A stretch of 64,000 bases of DNA, from NCBI GenBank assembly GCA_943735955.1, contig OX030958.1, positions 10,978,126 through 11,042,125 of the forward strand. The letters are read 5' to 3'. This document shows positions 13,535 through 25,961 of this stretch, piece after piece. Source of the DNA: Piscicola geometra (taxonomy: Eukaryota > Annelida > Clitellata > Hirudinida > Piscicolidae). Numbering within the stretch: the stretch's first letter is position 1; the number at the start of each line of letters is the position of its first letter. Made by a program: the position numbers and the translations under genes. The notes beneath the pieces were generated by a model. It did no database searches, was not told where the DNA came from, and saw only the letters and a list, made by a program, of their open reading frames with translations.

Positions 13535-16084
13535 TCATCGTTCGTCTTCACCGTCTTCACCGTCTTCATCGTCTTCACCGTCTTCATCGTCTTCACCGTT
13601 TTCATCGTCTTCATCGTCTTCACCGTCTTCATCGTCCTTATCGTTCGTCTTCACCGTCTTCATCGTCTTCACCGTCTTCATCGTCTTCATCGTCTTCACC
13701 GTCTTCACCGTCTTCACCGTCTTCACCGTCTTCACCGTCTTCATTGTTCGTCTTCATCGTCTTCATCGTCTTCACCGTCTTCATCGTCTTCACCGTTTTC
13801 ATCGTCTTCATCGTCTTCACCGTCTTCACCGTCTTCATCGTCTTCACCGTCTTCATCGTCCCCACCGTCTTCATCGTCTCCATCGTCTTCACCGTCTTCA
13901 TCGTCTTCATCGTCTTCACCGTCTTCATCGTCTTCATCGTCTTCATCGTCTTCATCGTCTTCACCGTCTTCACCGTCTTCACCGTCTTCACCGTCTTCAC
14001 CGTCTTCATTGTTCGTCTTCATCGTCTTCACCGTCTTCATCGTCTTCATCGTCTTCACCGTCTTCATCGTCTTCATCGTCTTCATCGTCTTCATCGTTCG
14101 TCTTCACCGTCTTCACCGTCTTCATCGTCTTCACCGTCTTCATCGTCTTCATCGTCTTCACCGTCTTCATCGTCTTCATCGTCTTCACCGTCTTCATTGT
14201 CTTCACCGTCTTCATCGTCTTCATCGTCTTCATCGTCTTCACCGTCTTTATCGTCTTCATCGTCTTCATCGTCTTCACCGTCTTCACCGTCTTCACCGTC
14301 TTCATCGTCTTCATCGTCTTCCTCGTCTTCATCGTCTTCACCGTCTTCATCGTCTTCATCGTCTTCACCGTCTTCACCGTCTTCATCGTCTTCATCGTCT
14401 TCACCGTCTTCATCGTCTTCACCGTCTTCATCGTCTTCATCGTCTTCATCGTCTTCATCGTCTTCACCGTCTTCATCGTCTTCACCGTTCGTCTTCATCG
14501 TCTTCACCGTCTGCATCGTCTTCACCGTCTTCACCGTCTTCATCGTCTTCATCGTCTTCACCGTCTTCATCGTCTTCACCGTCTTCATCGTCTTCATCGT
14601 CTTCACCGTCTTCATCGTCTTCACCGTCTTCACCGTCTTCATCGTCTTCTCCGTCTTCATCGTCTTCACCGTCTTCATCGTCTTCATCGTCTTCATCGTC
14701 TTCACCGTCTTCATCGTCTTCACCGTCTTCACCGTCTTCATCGTCTTCACCGTCTTCACCGTCTTAACCGTCTTCATCGTCTTCGCCGTCTTCCCCGTCT
14801 TCATCGTCTTCATCGTTCGTCTTCACCGTCTTCACCGTCTTCATCGTCTTCACCGTCTTCATCGTCTTCACCGTTTTCATCGTCTTCATCGTCTTCACCG
14901 TCTTCATCGTCCTTATCGTTCGTCTTCACCGTCTTCATCGTCTTCACCGTCTTCATCGTCTTCATCGTCTTCACCGTCTTCACCGTCTTCACCGTCTTCA
15001 CCGTCTTCACCGTCTTCATTGTTCGTCTTCATCGTCTTCATCGTCTTCACCGTCTTCATCGTCTTCACCGTTTTCATCGTCTTCATCGTCTTCACCGTCT
15101 TCACCGTCTTCATCGTCTTCACCGTCTTCATCGTCCCCACCGTCTTCATCGTCTCCATCGTCTTCACCGTCTTCATCGTCTTCATCGTCTTCACCGTCTT
15201 CATCGTCTTCATCGTCTTCATCGTCTTCATCGTCTTCACCGTCTTCACCGTCTTCACCGTCTTCACCGTCTTCACCGTCTTCATTGTTCGTCTTCATCGT
15301 CTTCACCGTCTTCATCGTCTTCATCGTCTTCACCGTCTTCATCGTCTTCATCGTCTTCATCGTCTTCATCGTTTGTCTTCACCGTCTTCACCGTCTTCAT
15401 CGTCTTCACCGTCTTCATCGTCTTCATCGTCTTCACCGTCTTCATCGTCTTCATCGTCTTCACCGTCTTCATTGTCTTCACCGTCTTCATCGTCTTCATC
15501 GTCTTCATCGTCTTCACCGTCTTTATCGTCTTCATCGTCTTCATCGTCTTCACCGTCTTCACCGTCTTCACCGTCTTCATCGTCTTCATCGTCTTCCTCG
15601 TCTTCATCGTCTTCACCGTCTTCATCGTCTTCATCGTCTTCACCGTCTTCACCGTCTTCATCGTCTTCATCGTCTTCACCGTCTTCATCGTCTTCACCGT
15701 CTTCATCGTCTTCATCGTCTTCATCGTCTTCATCGTCTTCACCGTCTTCATCGTCTTCACCGTTCGTCTTCATCGTCTTCACCGTCTGCATCGTCTTCAC
15801 CGTCTTCACCGTCTTCATCGTCTTCATCGTCTTCACCGTCTTCATCGTCTTCACCGTCTTCATCGTCTTCATCGTCTTCACCGTCTTCATCGTCTTCACC
15901 GTCTTCACCGTCTTCATCGTCTTCTCCGTCTTCATCGTCTTCACCGTCTTCATCGTCTTCATCGTCTTCATCGTCTTCACCGTCTTCATCGTCTTCACCG
16001 TCTTCACCGTCTTCATCGTCTTCACCGTCTTCATCGTCTTCATCGTCTTCATCGTCTTCACCGTCTTCACCGTCTTCACCGTCT
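13535..16084. repeat. 1275-bp tandem duplication inside array A
   Basis: 13535-14740 matches 14810-16015 at a constant offset of 1275. Shared markers include CGTCCTTATCG (about 13634 and 14909), TCCCCACCG (about 13859 and 15134), CTTCCTCG (about 14321 and 15596), TCTGCATCG (about 14510 and 15785) and CTTCTCCG (about 14646 and 15921). The copies part near their right ends, before the TCTTAACC markers at 14765 and 16418. Confidence 0.8.
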
Positions 16085-16462
16085 TCATCGTCTTCACCGT
16101 CTTCACCGTCTTCATCGTCTTCACCGTCTTCATCGTCTTCACCGTCTTCATCGTCTCCATCGTCTTCACCGTCTTCATCGTCTTCATCGTCTTCACCGTC
16201 TTCATCGTCTTCATCGTCTTCATCGTCTTCATCGTCTTCATCGTCTTCACCGTCTTCATCGTCTTCATCGTCTTCACCGTCTTCACCGTCTTCATCGTCT
16301 TCACCGTCTTCATCGTCTTCACCGTCTTCATCGTCTTCACCGTTTTCATCGTCTTCACCGTCTTCATCGTCTTCACCGTCTTCATCGTCTTCATCGTCTT
16401 CACCGTCTTCACCGTCTTAACCGTCTTCATCGTCTTCGCCGTCTTCCCCGTCTTCATCGTCT

Positions 16463-17391
16463 TCATCGTTCGTCTTCACCGTCTTCACCGTCTTCATCGT
16501 CTTCACCGTCTTCATCGTCTTCACCGTTTTCATCGTCTTCATCGTCTTCACCGTCTTCATCGTCCTTATCGTTCGTCTTCACCGTCTTCATCGTCTTCAC
16601 CGTCTTCATCGTCTTCATCGTCTTCACCGTCTTCACCGTCTTCACCGTCTTCACCGTCTTCACCGTCTTCATTGTTCGTCTTCATCGTCTTCATCGTCTT
16701 CACCGTCTTCATCGTCTTCACCGTTTTCATCGTCTTCATCGTCTTCACCGTCTTCACCGTCTTCATCGTCTTCACCGTCTTCATCGTCCCCACCGTCTTC
16801 ATCGTCTCCATCGTCTTCACCGTCTTCATCGTCTTCATCGTCTTCACCGTCTTCATCGTCTTCATCGTCTTCATCGTCTTCATCGTCTTCACCGTCTTCA
16901 CCGTCTTCACCGTCTTCACCGTCTTCACCGTCTTCATTGTTCGTCTTCATCGTCTTCATCGTCTTCATCGTCTTCACCGTCTTCACCGTCTTCACCGTCT
17001 TCATCGTCTTCACCGTCTTCACCGTCTTCATCGTCTTCACCGTCTTCATCGTCTTCACCGTCTTCATCGTCTCCATCGTCTTCACCGTCTTCATCGTCTT
17101 CATCGTCTTCACCGTCTTCATCGTCTTCATCGTCTTCATCGTCTTCATCGTCTTCATCGTCTTCATCGTCTTCACCGTCTTCATCGTCTTCATCGTCTTC
17201 ACCGTCTTCACCGTCTTCATCGTCTTCACCGTCTTCATCGTCTTCACCGTCTTCATCGTCTTCACCGTTTTCATCGTCTTCACCGTCTTCATCGTCTTCA
17301 CCGTCTTCATCGTCTTCATCGTCTTCACCGTCTTCACCGTCTTAACCGTCTTCATCGTCTTCGCCGTCTTCCCCGTCTTCATCGTCTTCAT
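16463..17391. repeat. Further copy of the head of the 1275-bp block
   Basis: 16463-16937 repeats 14810-15284, including CCTTATCG and TCCCCACCG, at an offset of 1653. After the CATTGTTCG marker it joins different satellite, so it is a partial third copy. Confidence 0.7.
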
Positions 17392-19684
17392 CGTTCGTCT
17401 TCACCGTCTTCACCGTCTTCATCGTCTTCACCGTCTTCATCGTCTTCACCGTTTTCATCGTCTTCATCGTCTTCACCGTCTTCATCGTCCTTATCGTTCG
17501 TCTTCACCGTCTTCATCGTCTTCACCGTCTTCATCGTCTTCATCGTCTTCACCGTCTTCACCGTCTTCACCGTCTTCACCGTCTTCACCGTCTTTACCGT
17601 CTTCATTGTTCGTCTTCATCGTCTTCATCGTCTTCACCGTCTTCATCGTCTTCACCGTTTTCATCGTCTTCATCGTCTTCACCGTCTTCATCGTCTTCAT
17701 CGTTCGTCTTCACCGTCTTCATCGTCTTCACCGTCTTCATCGTCTTCATCGTCTTCACCGTCTTCACCGTCTTCACCGTCTTCATCGTTCGTCTTCATCG
17801 TCTTCATCGTCTTCACCGTCTTCATCGTCTTCACCGTCTTCATCGTCTTCACCGTCTTCATCGTCTTCACCGTCTTCATCGTCTTCACCGTCTTCATCGT
17901 CTTCATCGTTCGTCTTCACCGTCTTCACAGTCTTCATCGTCTTCACCGTCTTCATCGTCTTTACCGTCTTCATCGTCTTCACCGTCTTCATCGTCTTCAC
18001 CGTCTTCATCGTCTTCACCGTCTTCATCGTCTTCACCGTCTTCATCGTCTTCACCGTCTTCATCGTCTTCACCGTCTTCATCGTCTTCATCGTCTTCATC
18101 GTCTTCACCGTCTTCATCGTCTTCATCGTCTTCACCGTCTTCACCGTCTTCACCGTCTTCATCGTCTTCACCGTCTTCATCGTCTTCACCGTCTTCATCG
18201 TCTTCATCGTCTTCACCGTCTTCACCGTCTTCACCGTCTTCATCGTCTTCATCGTTCGTCTTCATCGTCTTCATCGTTCGTCTTCATCGTCTTCATCGTC
18301 TTCATCGTCTTCACCGTCTTCACCGTCTTCACCGTCTTCACCGTCTTCATCGTTCGTCTTCACCGTCTTCACCGTCTTCATTGTCTTCACCGTCTTCACC
18401 GTCTTAACCGTCTTCACCGTCTTCACCGTCTTCACCGTTTTCATCGTTCGTCTTCATCGTCATCATCGTCTTCACCGTCTTCATCGTCTTCACCGTTTTC
18501 ATCGTCTTCATCGTTCGTCTTCATCGTCTCCATCGTCTTCACCGTCTTCATCGTCTTCATCGTCGTCACCGTCTTCATCGTCTTCACCGTCTTCACCGTC
18601 TTCACCGTCTTCACCGTCTCCATCGTCTTCATCGTCTTCATCGTCTTCATCGTTCGTCTTCACCGTCTTCACAGTCTTCATCGTCTTCACCGTCTTCATC
18701 GTCTTTACCGTCTTCATCGTCTTCACCGTCTTCATCGTTCGTCTTCACCGTCTTCATCGTCTTCATCGTCTTCACCGTCTTCACCGTCTTCACCGTCTTC
18801 ATCGTTCGTCTTCATCGTCTTCATCGTTCGTCTTCATCGTCTTCATCGTCTTCATCGTCTTCACCGTCTTCACCGTCTTCACCGTCTTCACCGTCTTCAT
18901 CATTCGTCTTCACCGTCTTCATCGTCTTCACCGTCTTCATCGTCTTCATCGTTCGTCTTCACCGTCTTCACCGTCTTCATTGTCTTCACCGTCTTCACCG
19001 TCTTCACCGTCTTCACCGTCTTCATCGTTCGTCTTCATCGTCTTCATCGTCTTCACCGTCTTCATCGTCTTCACCGTTTTCATCGTCTTCATCGTTCGTC
19101 TTCATCGTCTTCATCGTCTTCACCGTCTTCATCGTCTTCATCGTCTTCATCGTTCGTCTTCACCGTCTTCACAGTCTTCATCGTCTTCACCGTCTTCACC
19201 GTCTTCATCGTCTTCATCGTCTTCATCGTCTTCACCGTCTTCATCATCTTCATCGTTCGTCTTCACCGTCTTCACAGTCTTCATCGTCTTCACCGTCTTC
19301 ATCGTCTTTACCGTCTTCATCGTCTTCACCGTCTTCATCGTTCGTCTTCACCGTCTTCATCGTCTTCATCGTCTTCATCGTCTTCACCGTCTTCACCGTC
19401 TTCATCGTCTTCATCGTTCGTCTTCATCGTCTTCATCGTTCGTCTTCATCGTCTTCATCGTCTTCATCGTCTTCACCGTCTTCACCGTCTTCACCGTCTT
19501 CATCGTTCGTCTTCACCGTCTTCATCGTCTTCACCGTCTTCATCGTCTTCATCGTTCGTCTTCACCGTCTTCACCGTCTTCATTGTCTTCACCGTCTTCA
19601 CCGTCTTCACCGTCTTCACCGTCTTCACCGTCTTCACCGTCTTCACCGTCTTCATCGTCTTCACCGTTTTCATCGTCTTCATCG

Positions 19685-21436
19685 TTCGTCTTCATCGTCT
19701 TCATCGTCTTCACCGTCTTCATCGTCTTTACCGTCTTCATCGTCTTCACCGTCTTCATCGTTCGTCTTCACCGTCTTCATCGTCTTCATCGTCTTCATCG
19801 TCTTCACCGTCTTCATCGTCTTTACCGTCTTCATCGTCTTCACCGTCTTCATCGTTCGTCTTCACCGTCTTCATCGTCTTCATCGTCTTCATCGTCTTCA
19901 CCGTCTTCACCGTCTTCATCGTCTTCATCGTTCGTCTTCATCGTCTTCATCGTTCGTCTTCATCGTCTTCATCGTCTTCATCGTCTTCACCGTCTTCACC
20001 GTCTTCACCGTCTTCATCGTTCGTCTTCACCGTCTTCATCGTCTTCACCGTCTTTACCGTCTTCATCGTTCGTCTTCATCGTCTTCATCGTCTTCACCGT
20101 CTTCACCGTCTTCATCGTCTTCATCGTTCGTCTTCATCGTCTTCATCGTTCGTCTTCATCGTCTTCATCGTCTTCATCGTCTTCACCGTCTTCACCGTCT
20201 TCACCGTCTTCATCGTTCGTCTTCACCGTCTTCATCGTCTTCACCGTCTTCATCGTCTCCATCGTCTTCACCGTCTTCATCGTCTTCATCGTCGTCACCG
20301 TCTTCATCGTCTTCACCGTCTTCACCGTCTTCACCGTCTTCACCGTCTCCATCGTCTTCATCGTCTTCATCGTCTTCATCGTTCGTCTTCACCGTCTTCA
20401 CAGTCTTCATCGTCTTCACCGTCTTCATCGTCTTTACCGTCTTCATCGTCTTCACCGTCTTCATCGTTCGTCTTCACCGTCTTCATCGTCTTCATCGTCT
20501 TCACCGTCTTCACCGTCTTCACCGTCTTCATCGTCTTCACCGTTTTCATCGTCTTCATCGTTCGTCTTCATCGTCTTCATCGTCTTCACCGTCTTCATCG
20601 TCTTTACCGTCTTCATCGTCTTCACCGTCTTCATCGTTCGTCTTCACCGTCTTCATCGTCTTCATCGTCTTCATCGTCTTCACCGTCTTCATCGTCTTTA
20701 CCGTCTTCATCGTCTTCACCGTCTTCATCGTTCGTCTTCACCGTCTTCATCGTCTTCATCGTCTTCATCGTCTTCACCGTCTTCACCGTCTTCATCGTCT
20801 TCATCGTTCGTCTTCATCGTCTTCATCGTTCGTCTTCATCGTCTTCATCGTCTTCATCGTCTTCACCGTCTTCACCGTCTTCACCGTCTTCATCGTTCGT
20901 CTTCACCGTCTTCATCGTCTTCACCGTCTTTACCGTCTTCATCGTTCGTCTTCATCGTCTTCATCGTCTTCACCGTCTTCACCGTCTTCATCGTCTTCAT
21001 CGTTCGTCTTCATCGTCTTCATCGTTCGTCTTCATCGTCTTCATCGTCTTCATCGTCTTCACCGTCTTCACCGTCTTCACCGTCTTCATCGTTCGTCTTC
21101 ACCGTCTTCATCGTCTTCACCGTCTTCATCGTCTCCATCGTCTTCACCGTCTTCATCGTCTTCATCGTCGTCACCGTCTTCATCGTCTTCACCGTCTTCA
21201 CCGTCTTCACCGTCTTCACCGTCTCCATCGTCTTCATCGTCTTCATCGTCTTCATCGTTCGTCTTCACCGTCTTCACAGTCTTCATCGTCTTCACCGTCT
21301 TCATCGTCTTTACCGTCTTCATCGTCTTCACCGTCTTCATCGTTCGTCTTCACCGTCTTCATCGTCTTCATCGTCTTCACCGTCTTCACCGTCTTCACCG
21401 TCTTCATCGTTCGTCTTCATCGTCTTCATCGTTCGT
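19685..21436. repeat. 876-bp tandem duplication inside array A
   Basis: The segment from about 19685 recurs from 20561 at an offset of 876. The clearest shared marker is the rare CATCGTCGTCACC variant at about 20290 and 21166, flanked in both copies by the same CTCCATCG and CACAGTC variants. The CGTCGTCACC variant also occurs at about 18562, in a related block. Confidence 0.8.
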
Positions 21437-21949
21437 CTTCATCGTCTTCATCGTCTTCATCGTCTTCACCGTCTTCACCGTCTTCACCGTCTTCACCGTC
21501 TTCATCATTCGTCTTCACCGTCTTCATCGTCTTCACCGTCTTCATCGTCTTCATCGTTCGTCTTCACCGTCTTCACCGTCTTCATTGTCTTCACCGTCTT
21601 CACCGTCTTCACCGTCTTCACCGTCTTCATCGTTCGTCTTCATCGTCTTCATCGTCTTCACCGTCTTCATCGTCTTCACCGTTTTCATCGTCTTCATCGT
21701 TCGTCTTCATCGTCTTCATCGTCTTCACCGTCTTCATCGTCTTCATCGTCTTCATCGTTCGTCTTCACCGTCTTCACAGTCTTCATCGTCTTCACCGTCT
21801 TCACCGTCTTCATCGTCTTCATCGTCTTCATCGTCTTCACCGTCTTCATCATCTTCATCGTTCGTCTTCACCGTCTTCACAGTCTTCATCGTCTTCACCG
21901 TCTTCATCGTCTTTACCGTCTTCATCGTCTTCACCGTCTTCATCGTTCG

Positions 21950-23175
21950 TCTTCACCGTCTTCATCGTCTTCATCGTCTTCATCGTCTTCACCGTCTTCA
22001 CCGTCTTCATCGTCTTCATCGTTCGTCTTCATCGTCTTCATCGTTCGTCTTCATCGTCTTCATCGTCTTCATCGTCTTCACCGTCTTCACCGTCTTCACC
22101 GTCTTCATCGTTCGTCTTCACCGTCTTCATCGTCTTCACCGTCTTCATCGTCTTCATCGTTCGTCTTCACCGTCTTCACCGTCTTCATTGTCTTCACCGT
22201 CTTCACCGTCTTCACCGTCTTCACCGTCTTCACCGTCTTCACCGTCTTCACCGTCTTTACCGTCTTCATCGTTCGTCTTCATCGTCTTCATCGTCTTCAC
22301 CGTCTTCATCGTCTTCACCGTTTTCATCGTCTTCATCGTTCGTCTTCATCGTCTTCATCGTCTTCACCGTCTTCATCGTCTTTACCGTCTTCATCGTCTT
22401 CACCGTCTTCATCGTTCGTCTTCACCGTCTTCATCGTCTTCATCGTCTTCATCGTCTTCACCGTCTTCATCGTCTTTACCGTCTTCATCGTCTTCACCGT
22501 CTTCATCGTTCGTCTTCACCGTCTTCATCGTCTTCATCGTCTTCATCGTCTTCACCGTCTTCACCGTCTTCATCGTCTTCATCGTTCGTCTTCATCGTCT
22601 TCATCGTTCGTCTTCATCGTCTTCATCGTCTTCATCGTCTTCACCGTCTTCACCGTCTTCACCGTCTTCATCGTTCGTCTTCACCGTCTTCATCGTCTTC
22701 ACCGTCTTTACCGTCTTCATCGTTCGTCTTCATCGTCTTCATCGTCTTCACCGTCTTCATCGTCTTCACCGTCTTCATCGTTCGTCTTCACCGTCTTCAT
22801 CGTCTTCATCGTCTTCATCGTCTTCACCGTCTTCACCGTCTTCATCGTCTTCATCGTTCGTCTTCATCGTCTTCATCGTTCGTCTTCATCGTCTTCATCG
22901 TCTTCATCGTCTTCACCGTCTTCACCGTCTTCACCGTCTTCATCGTTCGTCTTCACCGTCTTCATCGTCTTCACCGTCTTCATCGTCTTCATCGTTCGTC
23001 TTCACCGTCTTCACCGTCTTCATTGTCTTCACCGTCTTCACCGTCTTCACCGTCTTCACCGTCTTCACCGTCTTCACCGTCTTCACCGTCTTTACCGTCT
23101 TCATCGTTCGTCTTCATCGTCTTCATCGTCTTCACCGTCTTCATTGTCTTCACCGTTTTCATCGTCTTCATCGTT
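21950..23175. repeat. 835-bp spaced duplicate segments
   Basis: About 390 bp around 21950-22340 recurs around 22785-23175 at an offset of 835, with a run of consecutive ACC units followed by CTTTACC and a GTTC break. The copies differ by single bases, for example CATTGTC near 23142 in the second copy. Confidence 0.65.
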
Positions 23176-23800
23176 CGTCTTCATCGTCTCCATCGTCTTC
23201 ATCGTCTTCATCGTCTTCACCGTCTTCATCGTCTTCACCGTCTTCACCGTCTTCATCGTCTTCACCGTTTTCATCGTCTTCATCGTCTTCATCGTCTTCA
23301 CCGTCTTCATCGTCTTCACCGTCTTCATCGTCTTCATCGTCTTCATCGTCTTCATCGTCTTCATCGTCTTCATCGTCTTCACCGTCTTCATCGTCTTCAT
23401 CGTCTTCACCGTCTTCACCGTCTTCATCGTCTTCACCGTCTTCATCGTCTTCACCGTCTTCATCGTCTTCACCGTTTTCATCGTCTTCACCGTCTTCATC
23501 GTCTTCACCGTCTTCATCGTCTTCATCGTCTTCACCGTCTTCACCGGCTTAACCGTCTTCATCGTCTTCGCCGTCTTCCCCGTCTTCATCGTCTTCATCG
23601 TTCGTCTTCACCGTCTTCACCGTCTTCATCGTCTTCACCGTCTTCATCGTCTTCACCGTTTTCATCGTCTTCATCGTCTTCACCGTCTTCATCGTCCTTA
23701 TCGTTCGTCTTCACCGTCTTCATCGTCTTCACCGTCTTCATCGTCTTCATCGTCTTCACCGTCTTCACCGTCTTCACCGTCTTCACCGTCTTCACCGTCT

Positions 23801-25288
23801 TCATTGTTCGTCTTCATCGTCTTCATCGTCTTCACCGTCTTCATCGTCTTCACCGTTTTCATCGTCTTCATCGTCTTCACCGTCTTCATCGTCTTCATCG
23901 TTCGTCTTCACCGTCTTCATCGTCTTCACCGTCTTCATCGTCTTCATCGTCTTCACCGTCTTCACCGTCTTCACCGTCTTCATCGTTCGTCTTCATCGTC
24001 TTCATCGTCTTCACCGTCTTCATCGTCTTCACCGTCTTCATCGTCTTCACCGTCTTCATCGTCTTCACCGTCTTCATCGTCTTCACCGTCTTCATCGTCT
24101 TCATCGTTCGTCTTCACCGTCTTCACAGTCTTCATCGTCTTCACCGTCTTCATCGTCTTTACCGTCTTCATCGTCTTCACCGTCTTCATCGTCTTCACCG
24201 TCTTCATCGTCTTCACCGTCTTCATCGTCTTCACCGTCTTCATCGTCTTCACCGTCTTCATCGTCTTCACCGTCTTCATCGTCTTCATCGTCTTCATCGT
24301 CTTCACCGTCTTCATCGTCTTCATCGTCTTCACCGTCTTCACCGTCTTCACCGTCTTCATCGTCTTCACCGTCTTCATCGTCTTCACCGTCTTCATCGTC
24401 TTCATCGTCTTCACCGTCTTCACCGTCTTCACCGTCTTCATCGTCTTCATCGTTCGTCTTCATCGTCTTCATCGTTCGTCTTCATCGTCTTCATCGTCTT
24501 CATCGTCTTCACCGTCTTCACCGTCTTCACCGTCTTCACCGTCTTCATCGTTCGTCTTCACCGTCTTCATCGTCTTCACCGTCTTCATCGTCTTCACCGT
24601 TTTCATCGTCTTCATCGTCTTCACCGTCTTCATCGTCTTCATCGTTCGTCTTCACCGTCTTCATCGTCTTCACCGTCTTCATCGTCTTCATCGTCTTCAC
24701 CGTCTTCACCGTCTTCACCGTCTTCATCGTTCGTCTTCATCGTCTTCATCGTCTTCACCGTCTTCATCGTCTTCACCGTCTTCATCGTCTTCACCGTCTT
24801 CATCGTCTTCACCGTCTTCATCGTCTTCACCGTCTTCATCGTCTTCATCGTTCGTCTTCACCGTCTTCACAGTCTTCATCGTCTTCACCGTCTTCATCGT
24901 CTTTACCGTCTTCATCGTCTTCACCGTCTTCATCGTCTTCACCGTCTTCATCGTCTTCACCGTCTTCATCGTCTTCACCGTCTTCATCGTCTTCACCGTC
25001 TTCATCGTCTTCACCGTCTTCATCGTCTTCATCGTCTTCATCGTCTTCACCGTCTTCATCGTCTTCATCGTCTTCACCGTCTTCACCGTCTTCACCGTCT
25101 TCATCGTCTTCACCGTCTTCATCGTCTTCACCGTCTTCATCGTCTTCATCGTCTTCACCGTCTTCACCGTCTTCACCGTCTTCATCGTCTTCATCGTTCG
25201 TCTTCATCGTCTTCATCGTTCGTCTTCATCGTCTTCATCGTCTTCATCGTCTTCACCGTCTTCACCGTCTTCACCGTCTTCACCGTCT
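23801..25288. repeat. 744-bp tandem duplication inside array A
   Basis: 23801-24544 and 24545-25288 match at a constant offset of 744, including the GTTC breaks, CACAGTC (about 24123 and 24867) and CTTTACC markers. A related single copy lies at 17603-18350, offset 6198 from the first copy here. Confidence 0.8.
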
Positions 25289-25961
25289 TCATCGTTCGTC
25301 TTCACCGTCTTCATCGTCTTCACCGTCTTCATCGTCTTCATCGTTCGTCTTCACCGTCTTCACCGTCTTCATTGTCTTCACCGTCTTCACCGTCTTAACC
25401 GTCTTCACCGTCTTCACCGTCTTCACCGTTTTCATCGTTCGTCTTCATCGTCATCATCGTCTTCACCGTCTTCATCGTCTTCACCGTTTTCATCGTCTTC
25501 ATCGTTCGTCTTCATCGTCTCCATCGTCTTCACCGTCTTCATCGTCTTCATCGTCTTCACCGTCTTCATCGTCTTCACCGTCTTCACCGTCTTCACCGTC
25601 TTCACCGTCTCCATCGTCTTCATCGTCTTCATCGTCTTCATCGTTCGTCTTCACCGTTTTCACAGTCTTCATCGTCTTCACCGTCTTCATCGTCTTTACC
25701 GTCTTCATCGTCTTCACCGTCTTCATCGTTCGTCTTCACCGTCTTCATCGTCTTCATCGTCTTCACCGTCTTCACCGTCTTCATCGTTCGTCTTCATCGT
25801 CTTCATCGTTCGTCTTCATCGTCTTCATCGTCTTCATCGTCTTCACCGTCTTCACCGTCTTCACCGTCTTCACCGTCTTCATCATTCGTCTTCACCGTCT
25901 TCATCGTCTTCACCGTCTTCATCGTCTTCATCGTTCGTCTTCACCGTCTTCACCGTCTTCA

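Noticed and set aside
112..25398. An open reading frame of about 8,400 codons rich in Ser/Pro, Val/Phe/Ile and Arg/Leu/His repeats
   Set aside because: The frame changes identity at every GTTC remnant, all three + frames are equally open, and it ends at a chance TCTTAACC variant. It is a translation of the satellite, not a protein.
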